NCBI GenBank assembly: GCA_036365455.1
Contig: JAWQUS010000022.1
Span: 5,208,001 to 5,272,000, forward strand
Direction of reading: 5' to 3'
Length of the DNA stretch: 64,000 nt
Source of the DNA: Macrosoma leucophasiata
Taxonomy: Eukaryota; Arthropoda; Insecta; Lepidoptera; Hedylidae
Each line of letters starts with the position of its first letter. Within the stretch, counting starts at the first letter, position 1. The notes under the pieces are model-generated. The model saw only the letters and a program-made list of their open reading frames with translations, searched no databases and was not told the origin of the DNA. Positions 42,557 to 53,770 of this stretch are shown one piece after another. A program made the position numbers and the translations under genes.

Positions 42557-42754
42557 GCTATCGTCGTTGTCATTGCTGTTAAATTTTCATGTCGATTTTT
42601 GCTTTAACTAAATAACAATAATCGAAATAATCTACCATTATCGCTTGTTTATCACCTACGAAAAAGAGAATATCAATCAAAATATCAATACTTCATATAA
42701 AGGAGCCACAAATCGACATGAAAATTTGACAGAAATGACAACGACAATAGCAAT
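42557..42754. mobile_element. TIR MITE, ~42-bp inverted ends
   Basis: GCTATCGTCGTTGTCATTGC...TTTTCATGTCGATTT and the near-exact complement at 42712-42753 (39 of 42 match). The interior is AT-rich. The target duplication is unclear. Confidence 0.7.
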
Positions 42755-43329
42755 GTCGATCGTGGCACCCGTTGTCAGGTGCACAGTACAAGAGAGTTGA
42801 AAGTGATACTGTTGTGTATGCGTGGTATGTATGTAAATTATTACCAATCACTTGTAGATATATACTTTATTAAATGTATCAGTTATAACAAAGGTGTTAA
42901 GTACACGCTGTAGCAGACAGGGGAAAAGATGATGTTGCAAATACATATTGACAATGACATATATCCATAATACCAAATAACTCCAGTAAGGGCGCTGACG
43001 AACTATGCGTTCCGAAACACACAATTATCTGACCTAACAGATACTTTATCTTTTTTTAATAAACAAAGTTATATAATGACGGCCTTGAAGATTTTAATCA
43101 TGATACACTAATTAGCCACTTTACATAAAATTTACATAACCGCATTTACATACCAAAAATATAATGGGCAAGGTGTTTTAATGCGGTACACATTGCGCAT
43201 TCATATCAAACCTGCTACAATTTATTGCTTAGCTAAAATAACTTTTTTTTATGTTATGAAGTGGCAAACAAGTATATAGTTTACATTATAAAATATAATA
43301 TGTTCTTAGGTTTTCGCGAGCTACACTCA
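42755..43329. other. no recognised feature
   Basis: AT-rich. A short SINE-A tail trace lies near 43245-43290 (T run, ATGAAGTGGCAAACAAGTAT). Confidence 0.4.
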
Positions 43330-43538
43330 TTGAAATAAAACTATTTTTACGGATTTATCTCGCGAATATTAAACTAAAATGATTTTTAAAATCAACCCGA
43401 CGTTTCGGTCGCTTTTCAGCTTCCGTGGTCCCGGGCAGACTGAGGTGACATTTGTCTGACAGAAGTTTGAAAAAATTTATATGTAGCTACCTCCATCGAT
43501 TTCGTAAACTCCTTGCGTAGCGTTCAGGATTAACACAA

Positions 43539-43612
43539 TAATTACTTACGGTATCTTGAGGTAAATCCCAGCCGCAGCAATCTGCAAGACCTCAAGATAC
43601 CATAAGTAATTA
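43539..43612. repeat. 24-bp-stem hairpin, left arm
   Basis: TAATTACTTACGGTATCTTG+AGGT pairs with ACCTCAAGATACCATAAGTA+ATTA around a 26-base loop (43563-43588). Confidence 0.85.
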
Positions 43613-43811
43613 CCATAATAATAAACACAATACGGGGGCAGAGCAGCTTGTGGCGAGCTGTTGGTGAGTAGCGACACCACCCCCTACCATCATCTCGAGT
43701 TCCTCCGAGAGAACTGGGCTCCGCCTCGTCCGCCACACAGAGGTACGGCCGGACAGAGCATCAGGTCTCTCACCTCTGGCTTGCCTTCATTGGCCGGTCA
43801 GAGTGGGGCGC

Positions 43812-43885
43812 TAGAGGTATGGCATTTGCAGAAATTTAGATAATAGGCTGTTGTCTAAATTTCTGAAAGAGCCATACACTCGGGG
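43812..43885. repeat. hairpin inside the foldback element
   Basis: GTATGGCATTTGCAGAAATT+TAGATAA pairs with TTGTCTAAATTTCTGAAAGA+GCCATAC, about 24 of 27 positions. Confidence 0.7.
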
Positions 43886-44435
43886 GTGGAAGTGTCTAAA
43901 GGCATAATAGCGGGGAAGCCCGCTCCGAGCTCGAGATTACTCGCTCGTGATGGTGAAACCGGGGCCACACCTCTCGACACCCCCAGCCTCTCTCAACAGT
44001 GTTGCCCCCGTGTCGACCATCGGGTTGGCTGTTTGGGGGGCCCACCAAGGAGAGGCGAGTCACCACCTGCCTAAAGTAGGATTCGATAATGTGAGATGTT
44101 GAATATAGGCAGGTGCCGGATCTCACTCCATAGGCCCAGCCAGCTAGTCCCCCCAGTTCACCCACATAGCCCAAAATTTGGCAAATCACTTTTCATTACA
44201 ATAGTCCCATTATATTCTGCGGGGTCTGTCTGTGTCTGTATTAACTATTGATGCAGTCAGAGAGAGGTCCCGCCGAATATAACCCATTACAAAGTAGATC
44301 ACAATTCTCGAAAGGGCCTCTACGTGTTGGACCCCCCATGTCCCCGCGCAAGCCTGACAAAGGTCCGGGGTTCAAATTGGACCCCGTGCTGACGAGAAAC
44401 ACAATACCATAATAATACCATAATAATAAACACAA

Positions 44436-44509
44436 TAATTACTTATGGTATCTTGAGGTCTTGCAGATTGCTGCGGCTGGGATTTACCTCAAGATACCGT
44501 AAGTAATTA
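44436..44509. repeat. 24-bp-stem hairpin, right arm
   Basis: Same stem as 43539-43612; the 26-base loop (44460-44485) is the exact reverse complement of the left loop. Confidence 0.85.
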
Positions 44510-44719
44510 TTGTGTTAATCCTGAACGCTACGCAAGGCGTTTACGAAATCTACATACAAATTTTTTCAAACTTCTGTCAGACAAATGTCACCTCAGTCTG
44601 CCCGGGACCACGGAAGCTGAAAAGCGACCGAAACGTCGGGTTGATTTTAAAAATCATTTTAGTTTAATATACGCGAGATAAATCCGTAAAAATAGTTTTA
44701 TTTCCATTATTATAAAATA

Positions 44720-45043
44720 TAATAAATAATGGCAACCCATTATACGTCCCACTGCTGGGAAAGAGTCTCTCCCCTTTTTGGAGGGAGGTCTGGGAGCTTA
44801 CTCCACCACGCTGCTCCAATGTGGGTTGGTGGCGATACGGGTTAGTAGTCAACCCGCTGTCGGTTGTTTTTAAACCACCTATAAGGCCTCCGATAAGATT
44901 TAACGACTGCTCTATGTCGGGCCGACGGCTTAACGGCTGAATTTGCCACTAGTGGTAAGCCATCACACACCCCACCGTGCCCGTATCACTTAACCGAGTA
45001 GATCGCTTACGATTTACACCAGCTTTGGGGCCATGCGCGCTTC
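44720..45043 (-). mobile_element. SINE-5S, near full length
   Basis: (TAA)n side at left, CCATGCGCGCTTC head at right; about 25 bp lost around the CGATAG region. Confidence 0.82.
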
Positions 45044-45063
45044 GAGTAATACTAAAATACTAA

Positions 45064-45358
45064 TTTACATTGATGGTAAGTAAAACTGTAGCCTATAAAC
45101 ATCTACTTGAGACTGGAGATAACAATGTAGATGTGTTGCCACTCCTGAGGCCTAAAGTGTTATGTCTCTGTAACGGAAATTACAGGGCCGTTCATTACGA
45201 CCTGACCGAAACACGATAGTGCTGAACATTAACATTTAGCAGCAAATTTAATAGGTAACTTGACCGGAATACGACAGTGTTGAACACTACCATTTATATA
45301 TGTATAATGCGGTGATGCCTACGCCCGCGAGCTCCGTCACTAGAGCTCTAACACCAGT
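45064..45358 (-). mobile_element. SINE-A, diverged, internal duplication
   Basis: Head CTCTAACACCAGT. The GACCGAAACACGATAGTGCT...CATTTA block occurs twice in tandem (45208-45245 and 45258-45298). Confidence 0.78.
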
Positions 45359-45361
45359 AAA

Positions 45362-45622
45362 CTATATATATATATATATATCAATTGTTGTTCGTTAGTC
45401 TCGCTAAAACTCAAGAACGACTGGATCGATTTGGCTAATATTGGTTTTGAATGATTCTTGGATGTTCAGGGAAGGTTTAAAAGGTAGGAAAATATGCAGA
45501 AATTGAAAGGAAATAGTAAAAGCCACAATTTGATTTTCCCATACAAATAGTCCGTATACATCAAACCTTTGACACATTACTTAATTGTGAGGCAATAAGA
45601 AGTTTGGCGGGTCAGCTAGTTT
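45362..45622 (+). repeat. repeat K, copy 3
   Basis: (TA)n start, then ATCAATTGTTGTTCGTTAGT to GCGGGTCAGCTAG. Confidence 0.72.
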
Positions 45623-45787
45623 TCGTAATAATTTTGTTAGCCTGTGAAGTTGGGTTACTTAGAAAACTACTTACTCAACTTACTACTTACTTACTTAACT
45701 GACAGTTAGTTTATTAGAAAATGATTTAAGGGTAACATACTTTTTATTCAAAGATGAATAAAATCACTGCCACGGTAGCCACTTTTC

Positions 45788-46087
45788 ACTGGTGGTAGAG
45801 CTCCAGTGACGGAGCTCGCGGGCGTAGGCACCACCGCATTACCTCATATCCTTGCCGCTAAATGGTAGTGTTCGGCATTATCGTGTTCCGGTCAGGTAGT
45901 CATGTACGGCCCTGTAATTTCCGGCACAGAGACATAACACCTTAGGCCTCAGGAGTGGCAACGCATCTGCATTTTGACCTTGGTCTTTGTATGGGTGTCT
46001 ATAGGCTGCAGTCATCACTTAACATCAATGTGAACTGCATGCTTGTTTGCCACTTCCATAGCATAAAAAAAAAGAAAGAAAAAAAAA
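45788..46087 (+). mobile_element. SINE-A, full length
   Basis: CACTGGTGGTAGAGCTCC to an A-rich tail. A SINE-J begins immediately after. Confidence 0.88.
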
Positions 46088-46357
46088 AGCCTAGTGGTAG
46101 CAGGCCACTACTACTACACTGAGGTCCTGGGTTCGATTCCCGGGTAGGGAGTTATCAGAGATAATGGTGTAAAGACCTCTATTGGGCTTAATCCATTTTC
46201 TGGAAATTCCCCGTCGAAGTTTGGTTATGTGCCCGGAGATGTCAACAGGCTTGCTACCTGTTACATGGGCCAAAAACGTAACCGGCGAATCGTGGGTGTT
46301 TGCATGTATTTACCTCTGCCTACCCCTTTAGGGATTACAGGCGTAAAGTTACGATAT
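46088..46357 (+). mobile_element. SINE-J, slightly 5' truncated
   Basis: Starts at GCCTAGTGGTAGCAGG, lacking the first ~10 bp; keeps the B box GGTTCGATTCC and the GGATTACAGGCGTAAAGT end. Confidence 0.8.
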
Positions 46358-46530
46358 GAATAAAATCATCGAAGTTCATAATTTCTTTAACTTATTTAAA
46401 TTATATCTTCAATTGTGACTATATTTACTTAAATCGTTTTGAGTATCCTCCAAAAATGTTTTAAGTTTCAAAACAAAATAAGGGTGATAATAATTCCTAG
46501 TAAGTTTCTCAATCACTTATCCGCTTTTTT

Positions 46531-46751
46531 ATTGGTGGTAGAGCTCCAGTGACGGCGCTCGTGGTCGTAGGCACCACCGCATTACCTAATATACTTGCCG
46601 CTAAATGGTAGTGTTCAGCACTATCGTGTTCCAGTCAGGTGGTAATGTACGACCCTGTATTTTCAGGCACAAAGGCATAATAACACCTTAGGCCTCAAGA
46701 GTGGTAACGCATCTATATTTTGACATTGGTGTTTGTGTTGGTGTCTATATC
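46531..46751 (+). mobile_element. SINE-A, 3' truncated
   Basis: Complete head; stops at GTGTCTATAT, about 20 bp before a hAT-type MITE. Confidence 0.82.
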
Positions 46752-46771
46752 CATAACTTGTGTGAGTGTAA

Positions 46772-47079
46772 CATAGAGCGACACCGGCGGGGAGGAGCCA
46801 TATGCAGGCTTTCACCTCTGTCAAAGTACAAGCCCAGATGGGCCTATACCTGTCGCCTAGGTGTTTAAATGTGTGCATGAAATTTTTTTTTTTGAGAGAG
46901 TTTCTGAATTTTGTTAAAGTCAAGCTGTGAGTTGCGTAGTAATAGACGATTTTTGTAGTGTGCATGTGTGTCGCACGCTTTTCCCCCCGCAAAAAATGAC
47001 AGTCTGGTTTGCATCGGTAATAAACGCTATGGCTACTCCCCTCCAATCCGCTGCGGCCGGTGGCCCGTGTTGCTCTACA
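46772..47079 (-). mobile_element. hAT-type MITE, copy 3
   Basis: CATAGAGCGACACCGG to GTTGCTCTACA. Flanks GAGTGTAA (46764-46771) and GGGTGTAA (47080-47087) match at 7 of 8. Uninterrupted, about 308 bp, so it gives the family's true length. Confidence 0.83.
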
Positions 47080-47087
47080 GGGTGTAA

Positions 47088-47476
47088 TTTATTTACCTGA
47101 TTAAATAAATAATTCATTCATTCATTGTTGTTGTATTGATGTTATATTCTGTTTGTGAGTGCAGTAGTGCCCACGCCCACGAGCCTCGTCACTAAAGCTC
47201 TACCACCCATTTATTATAATAACCGCCACGTCTAGGAACATATTATGAATAGCATAATTTTAACAAGACAACCAACCGAACCAATGCGTAAGAAACTTGA
47301 CAGACTTTGTCCGAACACAAAGGCTTGCATTGCAATGTATTTAATGTTCATTCTTTAACAATGAATACAGTTTCGCGTGAAACATTTTGACACGATGAAA
47401 TCACGATCTTTGTTATTTTAACTCAGTTGTTACATTCGAGCTACGGAATAAGTTCTTTTTAAATTTAAATTAAAGT
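47088..47476. other. no recognised feature
   Basis: A short degenerate SINE-A head remnant is visible near 47160-47210 (CACGCCCACGAGCCTCGTCA). Confidence 0.4.
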
Positions 47477-47700
47477 AAAATACGCTTACACTCACAGCCC
47501 CCACACTAAGTATAAACCTGTGTACTATACAAACACCCAGATCCGAAACAAATATCTGTAGTTTTTGTATTATTTTTCGCAATAACACATGCTAGTGAAA
47601 TGAATAGGTATTAAAGAACTTGACTTCAGACGGGGTTTGAACCCGCGACCATATAGTATATCAATGCAATAAATGTGAAGGAAAAATTTGACAAATCAAA
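47477..47700 (-). repeat. SINE-B end next to tH fragment
   Basis: 47479-47575 is a SINE-B body (TACGCTTACACTCACAGCCC, ATCCGAAACAAATATCTGTA). 47585-47695 is a decayed tH unit with a partial tRNA T arm (GGTTTGAACCC) and GCAATAAATGTGAAGGAAAA. Confidence 0.6.
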
Positions 47701-48034
47701 CTCAAACTCAAACTCAAAAATTCATTTAATCACTTGGAAATAATAGTATTTGCTTTTGATAGGTCATATTACAAATATAAAATTAAAGCAAATAACAACT
47801 GATACGTTGATTAATATGTCAAAGTAAACAAAATAAAATACATAATGGTGCAAAATACTTAATAATATAAATAGGTATCAACAGAATGTTCTATACTTTC
47901 TTTTACAAACGGCAAGATAAGACTTAACAAAAAAACCTGGTGTGGACTTCGGAGTCACACATGATTAGTCATTTTTTTCTAGGAATAAATTCTCAGTAGC
48001 CGTGGGTTCTTCTTTCTATTTTTCTTTGATACAT
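47701..48034. repeat. probable LINE tail remnant
   Basis: An (AAACTC)n stretch then AAAATTCATTTAAT resembles a reversed insect LINE 3' tail. No ORF. Confidence 0.4.
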
Positions 48035-48170
48035 ATCTGTAGGCGATACGGGTTCCCTCCTACTTTACTGACGATACAAATATTTTTACCGGTACGGGAA
48101 TCAAAGCCATGAGCCTTGCTTCAAACTCACAATTCTCAGCGTTGTACCAACTGGCTTGTCGGTTTTTGTC
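48035..48170 (-). mobile_element. SINE-B-like, diverged tRNA head
   Basis: ATCTGTAGGCGATAC and ATACAAATATTTTTACCGGT body, with a minus-strand tRNA-like head: A box CAGTTGGTACAACG, B box GGCTTTGATTCCC. Confidence 0.6.
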
Positions 48171-48174
48171 GGGA

Positions 48175-48460
48175 ACCTTGAAAGACGCGTGTGGTGCTCT
48201 TAATTTATTTCATTTTCTTGGTGTATTTTTGAGTTATATTAAATAAAGGTGGTTGGTTAATTTTGTTTGATATAGGCTTATTACAGTGCTCGTGTATAGT
48301 GAAATAGAATAACAGTGCGAAAACACGGTTTTTCGGGTTGCCTCCAAAACTGCATTGTAAATGTTCCGGTAAAGTAGCCATCGCTTTACTCGAATTACTG
48401 TGACTCTGACTGACGGACTGACAAAATTGACTGACTGACTCACTTTTGCGTTGCTTATAA
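48175..48460 (-). repeat. repeat O, copy 1
   Basis: Reverse complement matches 50040-50335 over about 280 bp. Includes CGAGTAAAGCGATGGCTACT, TTTTCGCACTGTTATTCTAT, AATATAACTCAAAAATACAC and AAGAGCACCACA. Both copies open with CAGTC/CAGTCCGTCAG runs. A frame reading MATLPEHLQCSF exists only in this copy. Confidence 0.7.
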
Positions 48461-48516
48461 CGAATGCGAAATATCGTTTCTATCGTTTTACTTGAAACTG
48501 GCAATATGCATAACAA

Positions 48517-48971
48517 GCGATGCCATTAATTAAACTATAAAAAAAAAACTGGCTCGTCACTGAAGACAAATGACAGCTGACGTCAAATTAACAATTTGAC
48601 AATATAAGGCTAAACATAAATGAACCACAAACAAAAGAGGTACATTTTTTATTTAGGTATGTAATGAAGGTAACATTTCACCCGAGGAAAGACGGGGCGG
48701 ACCGCTAGTAAATCATAAAATCTTTTAAACCTATCCACAGGCACTCATAAACCAGATTTATCTGAAACTTTCTAGAACCAAGCGTCCCGAAATAATCTGT
48801 CAGCGATTTATATAAAGACTGGGCTCAATAATTTATTCTACATCTATTACAATCCCAGTTTCAGATTGAAACTCATAATTTATTGATGACAAATGCTTTG
48901 GTCTGATGAGTGGATATAGTTGAAAACTGATGTATGAGCTTCAAATTTGAAGATCACACATTTTTTTAACA
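48517..48971. other. no recognised feature
   Basis: AT-rich. GACAGCTGACGTCA near 48570 is a palindromic motif without further support. Confidence 0.35.
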
Positions 48972-49193
48972 TGATTTTTTTTCTGCCTTGTGCACTTTTT
49001 TGTTATGGGTAAAAAATGGTAAATTCGCGTCAGGACACGTGACCTGACCGCAAATTTATAACACAGGGAGAATAGACCACCAGCGCGGCGTAGGAGAGAA
49101 AATATCCCCTTCTCTTTCTACCGCGAGGCGAAAATATGTGCCTGCGCATGCTGTTTCGTTTAGACGGCTCAGGGCGCTTGCGCGAATATGGCC
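48972..49193 (+). repeat. repeat M, copy 2 (full)
   Basis: CTTGTGCACTTTTTTGTTAT to GGGCGCTTGCGCGAATA; parallels 16893-17100 throughout. Confidence 0.72.
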
Positions 49194-50039
49194 CGGCGGA
49201 ATTATAATGGACAAACTTGCGAGCTAATGCTAGCTTTCAGTAAAAAATATGGATTCCACGATATAACTGGGTTAGCCTTGAAACAATATTTCGTATAAAA
49301 TTTACAAAGTTTTCAAGGTGAAATTATCTAGATTGTATTCGTTTCTGAATAAAGTTGGCATACGAAATATATTACTGCGATAGAAGATTACTTAGCACAT
49401 TATTTTTATGATGTTATATTACAATTTTATTCCATTATGTTAGTCAGGCTGATCCTTCCGTTTGGCATAATATTTTTCGTCAAATTTTACGTCCCAAAAA
49501 ACTTATCGCAATAGTTTCATTCCCGAAAGGATTTTTAACAAATGTATATTTCGCATTCGAATCACTTGGTCAAATATGAATATGGCAACTTTTTTTTTTG
49601 TGTTTATCGATAACTCGAAAACGCTTGTACCGATTTTGATGATTTTTTTTTTGTTCGAAAGGGTACTTCCTTGCTCAAGTTAGTCAAATATACTAATTGT
49701 TTATTATATTCCAAAAATAAGGTAGTCAAATTCTAATTTTAATATGGGTGGTAAATTGTAAAAATATGAAATGTCTGATATAAATCATTGGGCAAAAAAA
49801 AGAAGACCGTGGGCGCCCCCGACACAGTCAGGCAAGTGTTGGTTTGGCTATACTTATTTGCCAATTTTTTTATGCGGTGAATGACTTATTGCCATGTAAT
49901 TATTTGTTAAACAATAAATTTCCGAAAATAGTATTGCAAACTGTAAAATCGCGAAAAGTTGTTTTGCCAAATGGTTTTTTGCGAAATGAAAACTTGGGAA
50001 ACATACTTTGGCATGTGACACTTTGGGGTAAGTTTTATG
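49194..50039. other. retroelement-like AT-rich remnant
   Basis: ATCGATAACTCGAAAACGCT, then ACCGATTTTGATGATTTTTT near 49607-49645 is an insect LINE-tail style motif. No ORF supported. Confidence 0.4.
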
Positions 50040-50335
50040 CCCAAAAAGAGTCAGTCTGTCAATTTATCAGTCCGTCAGACAGAGTCACAGTCAGTAATTC
50101 GAGTAAAGCGATGGCTACTTTAGCAGAATATTTACAATGAAGTCTTGGAGGCAACTCGAAAGGACGTGTTTTCGCACTGTTATTCTATTTCACTATACAC
50201 GGGCACTGAAATAAGCCTATACCAAACAAAATGCCTCCAACTTTACTTAATATAACTCAAAAATACACCAAGAAAATTAAACAAAACAAGAGCACCACAT
50301 GCCCCCGACCAAGATTCCTGCCAAAAACCCTATGC
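50040..50335 (+). repeat. repeat O, copy 2
   Basis: Opposite orientation to 48175-48460, about 1.6 kb away; the frame stops early (MATLAEYLQ-stop). Confidence 0.7.
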
Positions 50336-50662
50336 CGGAGTTATATATCATAATTGTCATAATATCATTCGATAGCTGTTCCCCTAACAGGCATAACTTT
50401 ATGCATGATTAGCATCAGACCTTGGACTTTGCTGGAAATTACAAACTGCGTCTTAGTATCAATGTTGTATCTTGATTCTCATTTGTATTTTGTGCGAAAT
50501 GTTTTGAATCTTATGGTTACGTAGCTTTTTATTTAACGAGGTGGAAATGTCTTAGCATTCAACCGGCTCTCTAAAAACACCTCGGTGCCGACTTCAGTGC
50601 ACGACGGAGGGGGATCCGGGTACACTGACCTGCAGCTACCACGGTCGCCGTCCTCACAAGAC

Positions 50663-50912
50663 CACGAGTGCTGGCTAGAGCCACACCGCGAACACTCCGC
50701 CAAAATTCCATACAAACGCTTAATTTGGTCTCTATTACACAGACATCAATCAGTGACGTGTATTTAAACGTGCATCTGTGTGCGTAACACGTAGAAAATA
50801 CCAACCGTCGCCCATAAGAGGGGAGGAGGTTGGGTGATGCGGGGAAATCGGGCGGGACGTCGAAGTGTCTATGCTGTACGTGGTGTTATTACATATTCTC
50901 TGCTAGAACCCC
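50663..50912 (-). repeat. repeat L, copy 3
   Basis: Reverse complement of the 26.9- and 28.3-kb copies: CCACACCGCGAACACTCCGC to GTCGAAGTGTC and ACATATTCTCTGC. Confidence 0.75.
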
Positions 50913-51652
50913 CACTCTTGCCGCCCGCGATTCATTCCTTTTAGTCGCCTCTTCCGACAGGCAGAGGATAACTCAGTCCTATTCTACAACCCCGGTACTG
51001 CAGGGCGCAAGGTTACGTAGCCTATTAGACTGCAAGGTACCCTTATAGCTTCGCTATGTCCGTCCTTCCGTCCGTCCATCTATTCACAATTTAGCTCAGA
51101 AACTCTTTGTACTACATACTTTGTGCTGTATACGAATATAGATATTAGCTATGCTAAAAAAGGGGTAACATATCCTTTTGAATAATCTTTCTGTGATCAT
51201 TATACGAGTATATTATTATACATAAAATATAACTCTATGGTGAAACTATTTTACACCCAGCTGGTACACAGCACATGTAATTGTGTTTGTCATTTTGACA
51301 AGAACAATGTGAACATAATTTTTGACCAATGGCATTATGGTCTACATCCGAACCTTTGCCAGAAGAGAAGGAAAAAAAATCATTATTTTTTGTGTTGTGA
51401 GTTGTCAAATGTAATGTTTTATTAATGCATGCGTGCATGTTTTATTTTTTAGTTTAACGTACTTTGTAAGCATGATTATTGAAAGATATTTGCATTCTAC
51501 ACTTCTTCTACATGTAAACTATAAGCGTACCAAGTTTCATACTTCTCCGTTCACACAATCGTCGTAAAAAGGGCCAAAAATGTTTGTTTCACGTATTAAT
51601 GTTATGATATTTACAGTCTACATTACTCTGTCAAAAGTTTTTTACTTCTTTT
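50913..51652. other. no gene; LINE-tail trace
   Basis: 51024-51075 (GGTACCCTTATAGCTTCGCT, CCGTCC run) resembles the start of repeat N. The rest is unassigned. Confidence 0.4.
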
Positions 51653-51937
51653 ACTGGTCGTAAAGCTCCAGTGACGGAGCTCGCGGGCGTAGGCACCACC
51701 GCATTACTTAATACACTTGCCGCTAAATGGTAGTGTTCAGCACTATCGTGTTCAGGTCAGGTGGTAATGTACGGCTCTGTAATTTCCAGCACAGAGGCAT
51801 AACACCTTAGGCCTCAGGAGTGGTAACGCATCTGCATTTTGACCTTGGTCTTCGTGTAAGTGTCTATTAGGCTGCAGTCATCACTTAACATCAATGTGAA
51901 CTGCAAGCTTGTTTGAATCTTCAATTACATAAAAAAA
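51653..51937 (+). mobile_element. SINE-A, full length
   Basis: ACTGGTCGTAAAGCTCC head to A7; a LINE-R tail follows at once. Confidence 0.87.
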
Positions 51938-51938
51938 G

Positions 51939-52047
51939 CGTGCATGTATGAAGAGAATGATGAAGGTAGATGAGGCACGAGAGGTATGTCAGGACCTATC
52001 TGGCGCTCTACACTCTCGGCCTACGCCGTTAGGGTCCTGGCGTAAAG
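51939..52047 (+). pseudogene. LINE-R 3' end
   Basis: CMKRMMKVDEAREVCQ, then a small deletion, LSALHS-type frame and GGCGTAAAGATACATA. Confidence 0.7.
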
Positions 52048-52090
52048 ATACATATATTTTTATTTTAAAGAAAAATGGAAAGAAAAATTT

Positions 52091-52165
52091 GACTTCAGGC
52101 GAGACTCGAACTCGTGACCTACTGGGAATCTAGTCCAGCCGCTCTTCCAATTGAGCTACTGAAGC
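52091..52165 (-). repeat. tRNA-like sequence in tH repeat (2)
   Basis: Acceptor GCTTCAG/CTGAAGT now has one G-T pair; T stem CACGAG/CTCG weakened by one change. Confidence 0.7.
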
Positions 52166-52328
52166 CCTGCCCGATTTGTCAAATCTTTCCTTCACATCTA
52201 TTGCATTCAATAAACTGAAAAGTGTAATATATCGGTTGCCTAACTAGCATAGTTGATAATAGATGGCGCTGCTGCTACCATAAAGCAATGCAATAGATGT
52301 GAAGGAAAGATTTGACAAATCGGACAGG

Positions 52329-52403
52329 GCTTCAGTAGCTCAATTGGAAGAGCGGCTGGACTAGATTCCCAGTAGGTCGCGAGTTCGAGTCACGCCTGAA
52401 GCA
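52329..52403 (+). repeat. tRNA-like sequence in tH repeat (3)
   Basis: Acceptor GCTTCAG/CTGAAGC intact; T arm GCGAGTTCGAGTCACGC has one mismatch. Confidence 0.7.
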
Positions 52404-52489
52404 ATTTTTTTTTTCCATTTTTCTTTAAAATATAATATATTTCACAAGCATGTGTTAATGCGAAATAATATAAAAACATATATATATTA

Positions 52490-53768
52490 GGTTGGGGAAA
52501 AAGTTTCTTCGCATTTTTTAAGATAATTCAAAACATTTTTTAATATAGTTTATTTAAATTTAACTAAAGTATGTATGTACCATTTTGTTCGATAACCTTT
52601 TGCCATCTTGTAGGTAGGGACATGATCCCATTGCTATAAAAATTTTGGGACTTCTCATCAAAATACCGCGACAAGTGGATTTGGCAGTCCTCTCGTGATG
52701 TTAACCTAACATTGCATAAAGAATTCTGAAGAGACCGAAACAGGTGGAAATCTGAAGGTGCAAGGTCAGGACTATACGGCGGATGCATTAACACCTCCCA
52801 GCCAAACTCTCTTAATTTTTGCTGAGTGGCTATAGATGTGTGAGGTCTAGCGTTATCATGATGAAACACCACACCCCTTCTGTTGATCAATTCCGGCCGC
52901 TTTCTCTTAACTTCTTGCTTTAATCTCATCAGTTGTTCGCAGTAGAGTTCAGAATCGATAGTCCTGTCTGGTGGTTTAGCTCATAATGAATAATGCCCTT
53001 CCAATCCCACCACACACACAACATCACCTTATTGCGAGTTAACCCGGGTTTCGCCACAGTCTGTGAAGCCTGACCGGCCTTTGACCACGACCTTTTTCGC
53101 ACGTTCTTGTCGTACGTGATCCACTTTTCATCACCAGTTATCAGCTTCTTCAAAAATGATTCGGTTTCATTACGTCGTAATAAAGAATCACAAATGAGTA
53201 CACGGTTCATTAGGTTTCTTTCAGTGAGCTCGTGAGGTACCCAAATATCGAGCTTTTTTTTGCACCCAGCTTTTTTTCAAATGCGCCAAAACTGTTTTGT
53301 GATCAATTCTCAGTTCTTCAGCTACGTCGTAACTACTGATACGTCGATCTTGCTCCACTTTTTCAAAAATGGCATCCATTTTATCTGTAATAGGGCGACC
53401 AGAGCGAGGTGCATCTTTGACATCAAAATTTCCGGATTGAAAACGCTTAAACCAAATTTGTGCTACTCTCACAGACACTGCACTAGGTCCATAAACATCG
53501 CAAATTTTTTTCGCTGCTTGCGTTGCATTTTTACCTTTTTTGTAGTAAAATTTTAAAATGTATCGAATTTCTTCATTAGATTCACTCATCTTGACAGTAC
53601 GAAAAACAAATGAAAATCACACATTTGCCTAATTTGAATTTGGAATTATGTTCTTTAAAATTTTAACTTTCAATGATACCAAAACCAGCCAGATACAAAT
53701 ACTACAGCCAAAGAGATTTTATTACAAGTTCATACATACTATAATGCGAAAAGACTTTTTCCCCAACC
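52490..53768 (-). mobile_element. mariner element M4, best preserved
   Basis: 1279 bp with TA on each side (52488-52489, 53769-53770) and matched ends GGTTGGGGAAAAAGT. Inserted beside a tH repeat end. It lacks the nonsense codons of the 2-9 kb copies, so it is a separate insertion. Confidence 0.93.
52564..53589 (-). pseudogene. mariner transposase pseudogene (M4)
   Basis: Reads from MSESNEEIRYILKFYYKKGK to IEQNGTYIL-stop over 1026 bp, the normal ~341 residues. Order: helix-turn-helix domain (SVRVAQIWFKRFQ, ISSYDVAEELRIDHKTV), linker with HELTERN, GDEKW, HHDNARPH and SPDLAPSDFH. The last two aspartates are 34 residues apart, as in mariner (D,D34D). Two opposite frameshifts spoil it: an extra A in the A run after AHLKK (about 53270) and a missing base after IIHYEL (about 52980). 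A single-copy active source elsewhere in the genome is possible. Confidence 0.92.
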
Positions 53769-53770
53769 TA

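Larger units (their letters stand above)
43330..44705. mobile_element. 1.4-kb foldback element, arms ~280 bp
   Basis: The left arm (43330-43612) and right arm (44436-44705) are reverse complements with few mismatches. Both contain ACCGAAACGTCGGGTTGATT on one strand. Each arm ends inward in its own 24-bp-stem hairpin. The ~820-bp interior is GC-richer and has no reverse transcriptase or transposase motif. It resembles a decayed element with inverted long repeats, possibly Penelope-like. Confidence 0.75.
52048..52487. repeat. inverted pair of tH repeats
   Basis: A minus unit (52055-52207) faces a plus unit (52268-52487). Between them is a single shared spacer (CAATAAACTGAAAAGTGTAA to AGATGGCGCTGCTGC). 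The right end, GTTAATGCGAAATAATATAA, abuts mariner M4. Confidence 0.85.

Noticed and set aside
51237..51438. Overlapping 62- and 67-codon frames on opposite strands
   Set aside because: No domain or conservation evidence; length is within chance expectation for this composition.
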